DNA from: Spirobacillus cienkowskii
GTDB lineage: Bacteria; Bdellovibrionota_B; Oligoflexia; Silvanigrellales; Silvanigrellaceae
NCBI RefSeq assembly: GCF_037081835.1
Contig: NZ_CP146516.1
Span: forward strand, 1,759,501 to 1,823,500
Direction: 5' to 3'
DNA length: 64,000 nucleotides
The notes beneath the pieces were generated by a model, which worked only from the letters and a program-made list of their open reading frames with translations, was not told the DNA's origin and ran no database searches. Shown in pieces: positions 44,074 through 52,645 of this stretch; within the stretch, counting starts at the first letter, position 1, and each line of letters starts with the position of its first letter. The position numbers and the translations under genes were made by a program.

Positions 44074-45414
44074 TTAAATGAAAGACATTAATTTTTCTTT
44101 AAAATTACTATAACCCTCTGCGTTATTTGTAAATGTTTCTTGCTGCCCTGAATGCAGCCATTTAACAGAAAATACATTTTTCTCCATTTCTTCTTGCCCA
44201 ACAAATGCAACGGCTTTCGCACCTAATTTTTCGGCATTTTGAATTTGCTTGCCAAATTTGCTCTCAGTAATAGGAGTTTCTACATTTAAGTTGCGTGCGC
44301 GCAATTGTTTTGCAAGCTGTAACGCCATTAAGCGATCTGTTTGTGAAAAACGCAACACACACACATGAGTTTCTTTAAATAAACGAGGAAGCAATCCATG
44401 AACTTCCATAAAATTTGTTAACGATACGTCTCCAACGCCATAACCAACACCAGGAAGTTCATCGCCACCAAATGCACCCACCAAATTATCATAACGTCCA
44501 CCACCAAACAGGGCGCGATGATTGTCGGGGTGAGTGTCAAACACCTCAAAAACCATGCCAGTATAGTAATCAAACCCTCGCATGATATCTGGAGCAAACT
44601 TTATACACTCACTCGATGTCAGTGTTGTTAAAATATCGAGCCTCTGTTTTAAGTCCTGTGCGCTTTGTGCGTAAGGCCCTAACAAATCAATGACCTCATC
44701 AATAGACGCTTGTAAAAAAGTGTTAATAGATTTTATTTGTTTATCATTTAAGTTTAAATTTTGACATTGTTGATTAAAATCTGATTCTGATAATTTATCT
44801 TTTTTATCAAACAAACGTAATATTGGTGAAATATTGTCTTGAGATATTTTAATAATATTAGCTAAAAATTGATTAATAATACCCCTATGATTTATTTTAA
44901 CTTGAAAATCAGAATATTGCCCACCTAACGATCGCAATATATCAATGGCAGTCATAATGATTTCAACATCTTCATCAAGAGCATTGCCACCAAACAAATC
45001 AACATTGAGTTGATCAAACTCACGGAGTCGCCCACGCTGTGGTCTTTCAAAACGCATACACGTTGGAATGCTATACCAACGAATTGGTTTTAAAAGTTCT
45101 TTTTGTTTGGATGCAATCATTCTTGCTAAGGTGGGCGTCATTTCAGGACGGATCGCTAATTTCCTCTCTCCTTTATCTTGAAATGAATACAGTTGATCTT
45201 TCACAATTTCTTCACTAGACTTTGCTGCATACAATTCTAAATGTTCAACAAATGGCCCACTATATTCCTCGTAACCATAGGACTTTAATAATTGATGTAT
45301 TTTAGAATTGACAAAATTCTTGATACGCTGTGCTTCAGGATAAAAATCCCTTGTACCTCTATATCCTTGTGTGCTTAAAATTGTTTTTTTGTTTTTGAGG
45401 AGATTTTGTGCCAT
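44074..45414 (-). CDS. hisS: Histidyl-tRNA synthetase
   Basis: This class II aminoacyl-tRNA synthetase charges tRNA-His. GYRGTRDFYPE at the start, motif 2 (CMRFERPQRGRLREFDQLNVD), the histidine motif (MRGFDYYTGMVFEV) and motif 3 (LFGGGRYDNLVGAFGG) are all present. The C-terminal anticodon-binding domain (VCVLRFSQTDRL onward) is intact. The length, 446 residues, is normal. It diverges from uppS across 236 bases. Confidence 0.96.
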   Translation of the reverse strand: MAQNLLKNKKTILSTQGYRGTRDFYPEAQRIKNFVNSKIHQLLKSYGYEEYSGPFVEHLELYAAKSSEEIVKDQLYSFQDKGERKLAIRPEMTPTLARMIASKQKELLKPIRWYSIPTCMRFERPQRGRLREFDQLNVDLFGGNALDEDVEIIMTAIDILRSLGGQYSDFQVKINHRGIINQFLANIIKISQDNISPILRLFDKKDKLSESDFNQQCQNLNLNDKQIKSINTFLQASIDEVIDLLGPYAQSAQDLKQRLDILTTLTSSECIKFAPDIMRGFDYYTGMVFEVFDTHPDNHRALFGGGRYDNLVGAFGGDELPGVGYGVGDVSLTNFMEVHGLLPRLFKETHVCVLRFSQTDRLMALQLAKQLRARNLNVETPITESKFGKQIQNAEKLGAKAVAFVGQEEMEKNVFSVKWLHSGQQETFTNNAEGYSNFKEKLMSFI

Positions 45415-45650
45415 AAGAAGTCAATTCCTAAATAAACTAAGGGAATTTTCAAGCTGTTTCTTGAAATACAAGAGGTTAATGTTTTGGGTTTATGATGTCA
45501 ATTGCAAATCTTAGAACACGAAAGCTTGATCTAAAGAGATTACTTGTGCCAAATTGCATTCATGTTGCTGGGAGAATATCAATCAGTAAAAGGCTTTTAA
45601 TTTTTTCGACTTATTTATGACGCGTTCATTATTAATACAGGTTTATTTCA

Positions 45651-46433
45651 ATGAATAATTTTTGTGAAAAATGGGGCATTAACCCAACCTTACTACCAAA
45701 TCATGTTGGCATTATTATGGACGGCAATGGCAGATGGGCAACAAAACGCCATTTACCGCGCATGGCGGGTCATCGTAAAGGCGTCGAGAAGGTGAAAGAA
45801 ATTACCGAACTATGCGTCCAATTTAATATTAAAGCCCTAACTCTTTTTGCATTTTCTGAAGAAAATTGGCGTAGACCCGAAGATGAAGTCAGCAATATAA
45901 TGGGATTGCTAAGATGGTATATTCGCAAAGAGCAAAAAATTATTATTGAAAACAACATTCAATTTAGAGTGATTGGCGATCGCAAAAAGCTCTCCACAGA
46001 CATCATAGAGCTCATTACAAACTTAGAAGCCAAAACAATTCATAATACCGGAATGCATCTTTGTATTGCGCTGAGTTATGGCGCACGTGGCGAAATTCTG
46101 AGAGCAGTAAAAAAAGTTGTCGAGAAAGTAAATGATGGGTTAATTTATACTGACGATATTGATGAACAAATCTTTGAGGCGCACCTCGACACAGCAGGCA
46201 TTCCAACCCTCGACATGTTTATTCGAACAAGTGGAGAGTACCGGGTTAGTAATTTTCTTTTATGGCAACTCGCTTATGCTGAAATGTTTTTTAGTGAAGT
46301 GTTATGGCCAGATTTTGATTCAGAAAAATTTGTAAACCTTCTACGACAATTCGCCTTACGCGAACGCCGTTTTGGCATGACTTCAGATCAAATTCTCACA
46401 AGCAGCGCCTACTTTAAAACAGTTTCAAAATAA
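45651..46433 (+). CDS. uppS: Undecaprenyl diphosphate synthase family isoprenyl transferase
   Basis: UppS makes the C55 lipid carrier for peptidoglycan. The catalytic Asp24 lies in GIIMDGNGRWA; LTLFAFSEENWRRP, the Arg-rich IRTSGEYRVSNFLLWQ and the late DFDSEKF region are all family motifs. At 260 residues it is normal. In place of the usual RTSGE-x-R-(I/L)-S-N-F this shows exactly that pattern, so it is likely active. It precedes rseP by 18 bases, the common uppS-(cdsA)-rseP neighbourhood, here without cdsA or dxr between. Confidence 0.96.
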   Translation: MNNFCEKWGINPTLLPNHVGIIMDGNGRWATKRHLPRMAGHRKGVEKVKEITELCVQFNIKALTLFAFSEENWRRPEDEVSNIMGLLRWYIRKEQKIIIENNIQFRVIGDRKKLSTDIIELITNLEAKTIHNTGMHLCIALSYGARGEILRAVKKVVEKVNDGLIYTDDIDEQIFEAHLDTAGIPTLDMFIRTSGEYRVSNFLLWQLAYAEMFFSEVLWPDFDSEKFVNLLRQFALRERRFGMTSDQILTSSAYFKTVSK

Positions 46434-46451
46434 CGAGGTCATTTATTAACA

Positions 46452-48242
46452 ATGGACATTCTTCAAGCAGTTTTTTCAAATACAATTGTTGCATTTATTA
46501 TTTTAATTGGTGTTGTTGTATTTGTTCATGAGCTTGGACATTTTTTAGCAGGAAAAATCTTTGGTTTAGAAATTGAAGAATTTAGTATTGGCTTTGGTCC
46601 AAAGGCATTTTCAATTCGCAAAAACAATACAGACTACCGCATCAATTGGTTGCCGTTAGGGGGCTATGTTCGTTTTTATGGCTCCGATCTAGAAACCAAC
46701 GTGCCAATTGAAAAAAAAGAAAAATCAATTCTTCATGCAAAACTTTACAAAAGAGCCATTGTTGCTTTTGCAGGACCACTGGCAAACTTTATTTTAAGTT
46801 TATGTATCATGGTTGGCATGGCGTTCTACGGCATACCAGAAAATCCCGCTGTCGTTTCTGTGTTGCCAAACTCTATTGCAGAGCAATCGGGTCTAAAAAC
46901 TGGCGATAAAGTTATTAAAATTAATGAAAAAAACATTAAAAACTGGAAAGATTTTTCTAATATTGTCAGCAATTCTCCAGAAAAATCGTTAAACTTCACT
47001 ATTGTCAGAGATGATCAAGAAAAATCTTTAGTTTTAACACCACAAAAACAAGAAATAGAAACTCCTCTTGGCAATAAACAAACGTCGGGACGCATTGGCG
47101 TAACAGCAACCTTTACATCTTCGCATTTATTTATTGATAAAAAAAATTTTTTAAGTGAAGTGGGACTAAAAACTGGGGATAAAATAGTTTCGGTTAATAA
47201 TATAAAAATTGATTTTCTTTTTCAATTTATCAATGCAATGGAAACAATAACCAAAACCCATTCGCAAAATGAACTTGCTAAAAAAATATATGCAAGAACA
47301 ACTTCTATTACTCCAGTTAACATTGAATATTTAACAACAAATAACGTAACTAAAAAAATCCAAATTAACTTTGACACACCTAATTTTTACAACTGGGCGC
47401 AAAAAATTGTGCAGCAAAAACTAGAAAAATCATTAAGCTGGCAAGACACATTGCTCTCTGCAGATCAAACAATTGGCAATTATGACACTTTGCAACACAA
47501 TGACAAACGCGAACCCGCATTTCATGCTTGGCAAAAATGTGGACTTTTATCAGGAGATACCATTGTCGCTATTGAAGGTGTAGGTAAAATTACATCGCCA
47601 TTTCAAATATACAACTGGCTTGATGATGCTCCTAAAGCATTTTCAGCAAATAACAAAAATGCAATATTACACTCAAAAATTAACGTCATCTCAGAACAAG
47701 GATTTTTAAAACCAATCAATTGCGAAATTCCGCTACGAATAGGTTTTGATCATTTAAACAGAGAGCATGTTTTTTTAGATTTTCCTCTGCAATTTAAATC
47801 ATATATGGCAGTCATGCCTGTTCATTTATCTAAAGCAAATTCTATTCGAGATGCTTTGCAAATAGGTTTTAACGCCGTACAACAGCAAATTTTGTTAACC
47901 TACAATGCAATTAAAATGCTTTTTACGGGTTCAATTCCATTATCAAACTTAGGTGGCCCTATTGCGATTGCTTCAGTTGCTGGGGATGCAGCAAAAGGCG
48001 GACTTGTTGTTTTTCTTTTGACAATGGCATTTATTAGCACAAATATTGGCCTCATGAACTTGCTACCTTTGCCGGCGCTCGATGGAGGCATGTTATTACT
48101 TCATGGAGTGGAAGCCGCGTATGGCAAACCCTTACCAAAATCTGTGCAAATTGCGATTCAACGAATAGGTGTGATTTTCATAATTTTTTTATTTATTATT
48201 GTTTTTTATAATGACCTTTTACGATTGATTCGTTTTTATTAA
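46452..48242 (+). CDS. rseP: Site-2 intramembrane protease RseP with three PDZ-like domains
   Basis: This zinc metalloprotease cleaves membrane-bound anti-sigma factors. HELGH is at residues 26-30 and the second motif NLLPLPALDGG is near the C-terminus, each within membrane helices. Between them three PDZ-like modules each show GL-x-S/T-GD: GLKTGD at 147-152, GLKTGD at 238-243 and GLLSGD at 364-369. E. coli RseP has two PDZ domains and about 450 residues; this one has 596. It lies between uppS and tsaB. Confidence 0.93.
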   Translation: MDILQAVFSNTIVAFIILIGVVVFVHELGHFLAGKIFGLEIEEFSIGFGPKAFSIRKNNTDYRINWLPLGGYVRFYGSDLETNVPIEKKEKSILHAKLYKRAIVAFAGPLANFILSLCIMVGMAFYGIPENPAVVSVLPNSIAEQSGLKTGDKVIKINEKNIKNWKDFSNIVSNSPEKSLNFTIVRDDQEKSLVLTPQKQEIETPLGNKQTSGRIGVTATFTSSHLFIDKKNFLSEVGLKTGDKIVSVNNIKIDFLFQFINAMETITKTHSQNELAKKIYARTTSITPVNIEYLTTNNVTKKIQINFDTPNFYNWAQKIVQQKLEKSLSWQDTLLSADQTIGNYDTLQHNDKREPAFHAWQKCGLLSGDTIVAIEGVGKITSPFQIYNWLDDAPKAFSANNKNAILHSKINVISEQGFLKPINCEIPLRIGFDHLNREHVFLDFPLQFKSYMAVMPVHLSKANSIRDALQIGFNAVQQQILLTYNAIKMLFTGSIPLSNLGGPIAIASVAGDAAKGGLVVFLLTMAFISTNIGLMNLLPLPALDGGMLLLHGVEAAYGKPLPKSVQIAIQRIGVIFIIFLFIIVFYNDLLRLIRFY

Positions 48243-48253
48243 GGAAATACTTC

Positions 48254-48922
48254 GTGCTTCTTCAATGTCAACAACCTCTGTTACTTTTGCTTACCCACCG
48301 CAGAGGTGCTGCCATGTTTCTCTGTTCAGACACTAAAAATCTGTCTAATTTTTTAATTTCAGAAAAAAATATTTTCTCTATTTTGTTAAGCAATTTACAA
48401 AATAAAATTCAAACAGAAAATGTTGAGTATCTAAAATTTGATGGACTTATTTTTACGCGAGCAATAGGAAAAACAGCAGAAAACTTATATTTATTGTATA
48501 CAAAAACGCTAGAATTAGCAAATTTAACTCCTCATCAAATTAAAACAATTGTTATAGGAATTGGTCCAGGCTCGTTTACAGGACTCAGACTAGGTTGTGC
48601 TTTTATTAACGGAATGAAAATTGCAAATAACACAACACATCTTTTACCTGTTGCAACTTTATTAACCCCAGAGCTATTATCAATCTGTGAAAGTCAAAAT
48701 TGCAAAAACATATGCATTGAGCAACTCGATGAATTTTCTGAAGATGACGAGTCTTCTGGGAATGTCACTTTTTTTGATTTGCTGATTTGCTTACAGAAAG
48801 CTCACAGTGAAAAACGCAATTTTGTAGAATCTCTCATTCCTGAATACGGAAAAGAGCCGGGTCCTGTCGTAAAATTAAAAGAGGAAATGGGATTGTCAAC
48901 CACACCTCCGACTAAAGCCTGA
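48254..48922 (+). CDS. tsaB: TsaB-family tRNA threonylcarbamoyladenosine protein
   Basis: TsaB partners TsaD in making t6A at position 37 of tRNAs. The family signature GIGPGSFTGLRLG is complete, and the late PEYGKEPGP is in the place of the usual P-x-Y-L-R motif. The N-terminus is divergent, lacking the usual ALDTS, and residues 170-190 are acidic. The start is GTG 48254 with AAGGA eight bases upstream. The 3' end runs into the omega RNA region of the IscB element, so the last few residues (TTPPTKA) may be altered by the insertion. Confidence 0.82.
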   Translation: MLLQCQQPLLLLLTHRRGAAMFLCSDTKNLSNFLISEKNIFSILLSNLQNKIQTENVEYLKFDGLIFTRAIGKTAENLYLLYTKTLELANLTPHQIKTIVIGIGPGSFTGLRLGCAFINGMKIANNTTHLLPVATLLTPELLSICESQNCKNICIEQLDEFSEDDESSGNVTFFDLLICLQKAHSEKRNFVESLIPEYGKEPGPVVKLKEEMGLSTTPPTKA

Positions 48923-49165
48923 GGCTTGAGGAGAGAAATCTCTAAAAGCGGTTGACCAGACCCCTCCAAGAAATTGGAGGAGACGTTCTTGTGGAATGGC
49001 TAACATAAGTTAGCAGAAATAGGCACTTTGGGATGCGTGCCAGTCCCAAACTCTGCGGTGAGTGTTCATGCAAGCGTGAGGTGTAACGCTGAAGGATGCT
49101 CACAAAAACCCACGAGTAACAAGGTCGAGGCAAACTTTAATCAGGCTCGTAAGAGCAAATAGGAG
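48914..49165 (+). ncRNA. Omega RNA (HEARO) guiding IscB
   Basis: Structured RNA directly upstream of iscB. The stems seen are AAGCC-TGA-GGCTT near the 5' end, GAGA-GAAA-TCTC, CCTCCAA/TTGGAGG (48963-48980), GCTAAC/GTTAGC (48999-49014) and GCTC-GTAA-GAGC near the 3' end. An H-type pseudoknot is formed by GGCAC (49022) with GTGCC (49037) and TTTGGGA (49027) with TCCCAAA (49044). The order and pseudoknot fit the HEARO family. The guide should be the bases just 5' of the scaffold, inside the end of tsaB. It ends at the AGGAG ribosome site of iscB. Confidence 0.82.
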
Positions 49166-49170
49166 ATCAA

Positions 49171-50457
49171 ATGCCACTGGTACTTTCCAGCACAAAAAAG
49201 CCACTGATGCCATGCACTCCTAAGCGTGCTCGCTTGCTTTTGGAACATAAAAAAGCTGCAGTTTTTAGAATATATCCTTTCACGATTATTTTAAAAGATC
49301 GCGCAGACGGAGAAACTCAACCATTAGAATTTAAGGCTGATCCAGGTAGTAAAACAACTGGAATTACTCTTGTTTTAAATGGCAAATCAGAGAAAAAAGT
49401 AGTGACTGCAATTAACCTTCAGCATCGTGGTCAAACGATCAAATCTAACCTCGAAAAAAGGCGCGGCGTTCGTCGAGGACGTAGAAATAGACATACAAGA
49501 TATCGTGCACCAAGATTTGATAATAGATCTCGTTTCAAGGGTTGGCTTCCTCCTTCACTTATGTCAAGGGTTTATAACGTACAAACATGGATCAATCGTC
49601 TGTCAAAATTTTCTCCAATTTCTTTGTGCGCTGTAGAAACAGTTCGTTTTGATATGCAAAAAATGGAGAGTCCTGAAATTTCAGGTGCAGAATATCAACA
49701 AGGAGAACTTCTAGGCTACGAAGTGCGTGAGTATTTGCTTGAAAAATGGAATAGAAAATGCACTTATTGTGAAAAAGAAAATATTCCGTTGCAGATAGAA
49801 CACATCACCCCACGCTCCAAAGGTGGCTCAAACAGGGTTTCTAATTTGTGTTTAGCATGCGAAAAATGCAATCAAAAAAAAGCAAACAAAGATATTAAAG
49901 ATTTTTTAAAAACAAAGCCTGAACTTTTAAAGAAAATTAAGACTCATTTGCAAAAACCTCTTAAAGATGCCGCTGTGGTCAATGCAACCCGATATGCAAT
50001 AGGGAATGTCGTTAAATCCATTGGACTTCCAACAACATTTTGGTCTGGTGGTCGCACAAAGTACAATCGCATTCAGCAAGGTTACAAAAAAGATCATTGG
50101 ATTGATGCTGCGTGTGTTGGAGAAAGTGGAGAAAATGTTGTGATTCCTAAAAAACTTAAGGCAAAACTCATTACAGCAACTGGGCATGGCGATAGACAAA
50201 TGTGCCTTGTAAACAAACATGGTTTTCCTCGATCAAAGCCCTCTGCATCTAAATATGTTTTTGGTTTTCAGACAGGAGATATTGTTACTGCAAAAGTCAC
50301 AGCAGGAAAAAAAGCTGGTTCCTACATTGGAAAAGTTGCTGTGCGTTCAAGTGGCTCGTTTAATATCACAACAAAAAAACAAACAATTCAAGGAATTTCA
50401 CATAAGTTTTGTAAAAAATTACATGTAAAAGATGGGTACAACTATGCTACAATTTAA
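49171..50457 (+). CDS. iscB: IscB RNA-guided nuclease (RuvC plus HNH)
   Basis: Ancestor-type relative of Cas9. Domains in order: the PLMP domain (KKPLMPCTPKRARLLL, residues 9-24), RuvC-I with Asp57 (DPGSKTTG), an Arg-rich bridge helix (97-112), RuvC-II with Glu156 (AVETVRFD), HNH (Cys197 and Cys200, His211 in IEHITPRSKGG, Cys230 and Cys233), RuvC-III with His309 and Asp312 (DHWIDAA), and a beta-rich C-terminal domain. All expected catalytic residues of both nucleases are present. It is 428 residues long, typical of the family. AGGAG precedes the ATG, and the omega RNA is immediately upstream. Confidence 0.95.
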   Translation: MPLVLSSTKKPLMPCTPKRARLLLEHKKAAVFRIYPFTIILKDRADGETQPLEFKADPGSKTTGITLVLNGKSEKKVVTAINLQHRGQTIKSNLEKRRGVRRGRRNRHTRYRAPRFDNRSRFKGWLPPSLMSRVYNVQTWINRLSKFSPISLCAVETVRFDMQKMESPEISGAEYQQGELLGYEVREYLLEKWNRKCTYCEKENIPLQIEHITPRSKGGSNRVSNLCLACEKCNQKKANKDIKDFLKTKPELLKKIKTHLQKPLKDAAVVNATRYAIGNVVKSIGLPTTFWSGGRTKYNRIQQGYKKDHWIDAACVGESGENVVIPKKLKAKLITATGHGDRQMCLVNKHGFPRSKPSASKYVFGFQTGDIVTAKVTAGKKAGSYIGKVAVRSSGSFNITTKKQTIQGISHKFCKKLHVKDGYNYATI

Positions 50458-50488
50458 AGTTACAAATTCATTCGCAATGCAACCAAGC

Positions 50489-50504
50489 GTCGCACGCAAG
50501 CGAC
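50489..50504 (+). repeat. Hairpin in the right flank of the IscB element
   Basis: GTCGC at 50489-50493 pairs with GCGAC at 50500-50504 around a six-base loop. It lies 30 bases after the iscB stop in a GC-richer patch and may be an end structure recognised by an IS605-type transposase. Confidence 0.35.
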
Positions 50505-50582
50505 TCCTTTGTCTGCTTGCAAATTCACAATTTACGCCTGCATTTCCTAACAGAAAATTGGCTCTTTTAGCTCATTTTCCTC

Positions 50583-50600
50583 CTCTTCCTAAAGGAAGAG
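50583..50600 (+). repeat. Perfect eight-pair hairpin before pssA
   Basis: CTCTTCCT and AGGAAGAG are separated by two bases. It could be the right-end hairpin of the IscB element or a transcription terminator, although no T-run follows and pssA begins 22 bases later. Confidence 0.45.
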
Positions 50601-50621
50601 CTCTCCAATTCGAGGTGTAGG

Positions 50622-51524
50622 ATGAAACCTGATATCCATAACGAAGTAATTCAAAATGAACCTATCCAAAATGTGAACTTTATTGAAAGACGAAAAAAAG
50701 TTAAGTCTAGTATTTATTTATTACCAAATCTTATTACAGCATCTTCGCTTTTTTTTGGACTTTTAGCAATTAAATACTCTATTGATGGCAGAATGAGTGG
50801 TGATATCAAAGAATTTGTGTTTGCAGCCTATGCGATTCTTGTTGCAGGGATCTGTGATGGACTCGATGGCAGCGTTGCGCGGCTTACTCATACGCAAAGC
50901 TCATTTGGCGTGCAACTCGATTCACTTTGTGATCTGGTGTCTTTTGGCATCGCTCCTGCAGTTGTGATTTACAATTATGCGTTAAACGATTTTTTTCGCT
51001 TGGGATTTTGCGTCGCTTTTATTTATGCCGCATGTGGAGCGTTACGACTCGCACGTTTTAATGTGCAAAGCGCAATGGGTAAGACAAACGGTAGCTTTAC
51101 AGGAATCCCAATTCCAATGGCCGCTGCGCCACTCGCAGTTTTTATTATGGCACAAAATGAACTCTTATCGTGGACATTAGAAACACACAGTTCTTGGGAA
51201 GTGTATTTGGCAAATACCCTAACACTCCCAGAAGTTCGTAATTATACATTGTTAGTCATTACCTTTTTACTTGCACTAGGAATGATCTCTACTTTTGAAT
51301 ATTTGAGTCATAAATCTATTCATTTACCCCGAAAAAGACCATTCCGTTTTTTAGCTACTGTTTTAATTATATGTGCCATATTTTTTATTTTGCAGTTTGT
51401 TGTTTCCTTGGCACTCCTTTTAGTCATATATTCCATTCATGGTCCTATTCTTTGGCTGTTTACTAAAAAAGACAAAGCAGCAGAAGAAGAAGAATTGTTT
51501 GAAGTCGGACAACATTCTGAATAA
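50622..51524 (+). CDS. pssA: CDP-diacylglycerol-serine O-phosphatidyltransferase
   Basis: This membrane enzyme makes phosphatidylserine, the precursor of phosphatidylethanolamine. The CDP-alcohol phosphotransferase signature DG-x2-DG-x-AR-x8-G-x3-D-x3-D is read in residues 77-104, starting ICDGLDGSVARL and ending QLDSLCD. LRLARFNVQ follows. About seven hydrophobic segments occur, and the C-terminus is acidic. GAGG precedes the ATG. A run with asd (23 bases downstream) is likely. Confidence 0.94.
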   Translation: MKPDIHNEVIQNEPIQNVNFIERRKKVKSSIYLLPNLITASSLFFGLLAIKYSIDGRMSGDIKEFVFAAYAILVAGICDGLDGSVARLTHTQSSFGVQLDSLCDLVSFGIAPAVVIYNYALNDFFRLGFCVAFIYAACGALRLARFNVQSAMGKTNGSFTGIPIPMAAAPLAVFIMAQNELLSWTLETHSSWEVYLANTLTLPEVRNYTLLVITFLLALGMISTFEYLSHKSIHLPRKRPFRFLATVLIICAIFFILQFVVSLALLLVIYSIHGPILWLFTKKDKAAEEEELFEVGQHSE

Positions 51525-51547
51525 TTTTTTTTGATTGAGGCTTATTT

Positions 51548-52630
51548 ATGCTCGAACTTACTATTGGGATTGTTGGTGCGACAGGTGTTGTTGGACAAAC
51601 TGCAATTGATATATTAACGGATTCATTTACAGGATTTCGTGTAAAAAATTTAAAATTGTTTGCATCTCGCGCATCTGTTGGAAAAATTATTAATTTTAAT
51701 AATAAAAAAATTCAAATTGAAGATGTTAATTTTGAATCATTAGCAACATGCCATGTGCTCCTTTTTGCGACTGATAGCAAAATTGCTTTAGAATTTATTC
51801 CTAAACTTGCAGAAAAAGGAATTCTTTGTATTGACAAGTCTTCAGCATTTCGCAACCACACGCAAGTTCCTTTAGTGGTTCCTGAAATTAATGGCGAGCT
51901 TCTCTCTAAAGAAAATATGCTCAATTTTCCTGTGATTGCAAGCCCAAATTGTTGTACAATTCCATTAGTGATGGTGTTAAAACCACTTTATCAAAAATTC
52001 AAACTTCAACGGGCAATTGTGTCAACCTATCAAAGTGTCTCGGGAGCAGGAAGACCTGCAATGGAAGTTCTCACCGAAGAGACAAAAAACTTTTTTTCAA
52101 GCCATGATCTTGCGTGCAGCAAATCAGAAATATTTCCAAAATCAATTGCATTTAATGTCATGCCCTTTGTGGCAGCAATTCTTGAAGATGGCTCTACAGA
52201 TGAAGAAGCAAAAATTGTGGCTGAAACAAGAAAAATACTCAATAACAACCTATTTCCAATTGCAGCAACAAGTGTGCGTGTGCCAACGTTTGTCGGGCAT
52301 GGAGAGGCGGTCACTCTAGAATTTGCAAACAAAGTTTCAATTCAAGAGATCAAAGCAGCTCTCTCCCAAATTTCGGGATTGTGCATTATTGACGCATTAT
52401 CCTCTAAAGATGAAGAGTTTGAAGAATTTGGAGAATTTGTCACCCCTCGCGAAGCACACGGAAAAGATCACGTGTTTGTAAGTCGTATACGTCAGGTCGA
52501 ATGTTTTGAAAATGGCGTCTCTCTTTGGATCGTGTGTGATAATCTGCGCAAAGGCGCCGCACTCAATGCAATTCAAATGATTGAAGAATGCGCACTCAAT
52601 GGAACATTGGCGTCACTCATCAACAAATAA
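51548..52630 (+). CDS. asd: Aspartate-semialdehyde dehydrogenase
   Basis: Asd makes aspartate semialdehyde for lysine, threonine, methionine and diaminopimelate. The NADP motif IGIVGATGVVGQTA is at residues 6-19; ASPNCCTIPLVM contains the catalytic Cys; QSVSGAGRPAMEVL and RVPTFVGHGEAV (substrate and catalytic His) follow. Its 360 residues are slightly more than the usual 340. The ATG is used; the spacing to pssA suggests one operon. Confidence 0.95.
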   Translation: MLELTIGIVGATGVVGQTAIDILTDSFTGFRVKNLKLFASRASVGKIINFNNKKIQIEDVNFESLATCHVLLFATDSKIALEFIPKLAEKGILCIDKSSAFRNHTQVPLVVPEINGELLSKENMLNFPVIASPNCCTIPLVMVLKPLYQKFKLQRAIVSTYQSVSGAGRPAMEVLTEETKNFFSSHDLACSKSEIFPKSIAFNVMPFVAAILEDGSTDEEAKIVAETRKILNNNLFPIAATSVRVPTFVGHGEAVTLEFANKVSIQEIKAALSQISGLCIIDALSSKDEEFEEFGEFVTPREAHGKDHVFVSRIRQVECFENGVSLWIVCDNLRKGAALNAIQMIEECALNGTLASLINK

Positions 52631-52645
52631 GATACGGATTTTTAA

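Larger units (their letters stand above)
48914..50602 (+). mobile_element. IscB element (IS200/IS605-related), omega RNA plus nuclease gene, no transposase
   Basis: This unit comprises the HEARO/omega RNA, the iscB gene and a right flank with two hairpins (50489-50504 and 50583-50600). It lies between tsaB and pssA, which otherwise would be adjacent. No TnpA transposase is present, so movement would need one elsewhere. The left boundary is judged from the start of the RNA structure and the right one from the last hairpin; both are approximate. Confidence 0.6.

Noticed and set aside
45492-45620. A 42-codon basic ORF between hisS and uppS (MMSIANLRTRKLDLKRLL and onward)
   Set aside because: Only a weak GGG precedes it, it does not overlap uppS, and the composition fits chance in this promoter region.
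50432-50620. A 62-codon frame between iscB and pssA ending just before the pssA start
   Set aside because: It overlaps the iscB 3' end, has no ribosome site, and its end runs through the hairpin, so it is probably element-end sequence.
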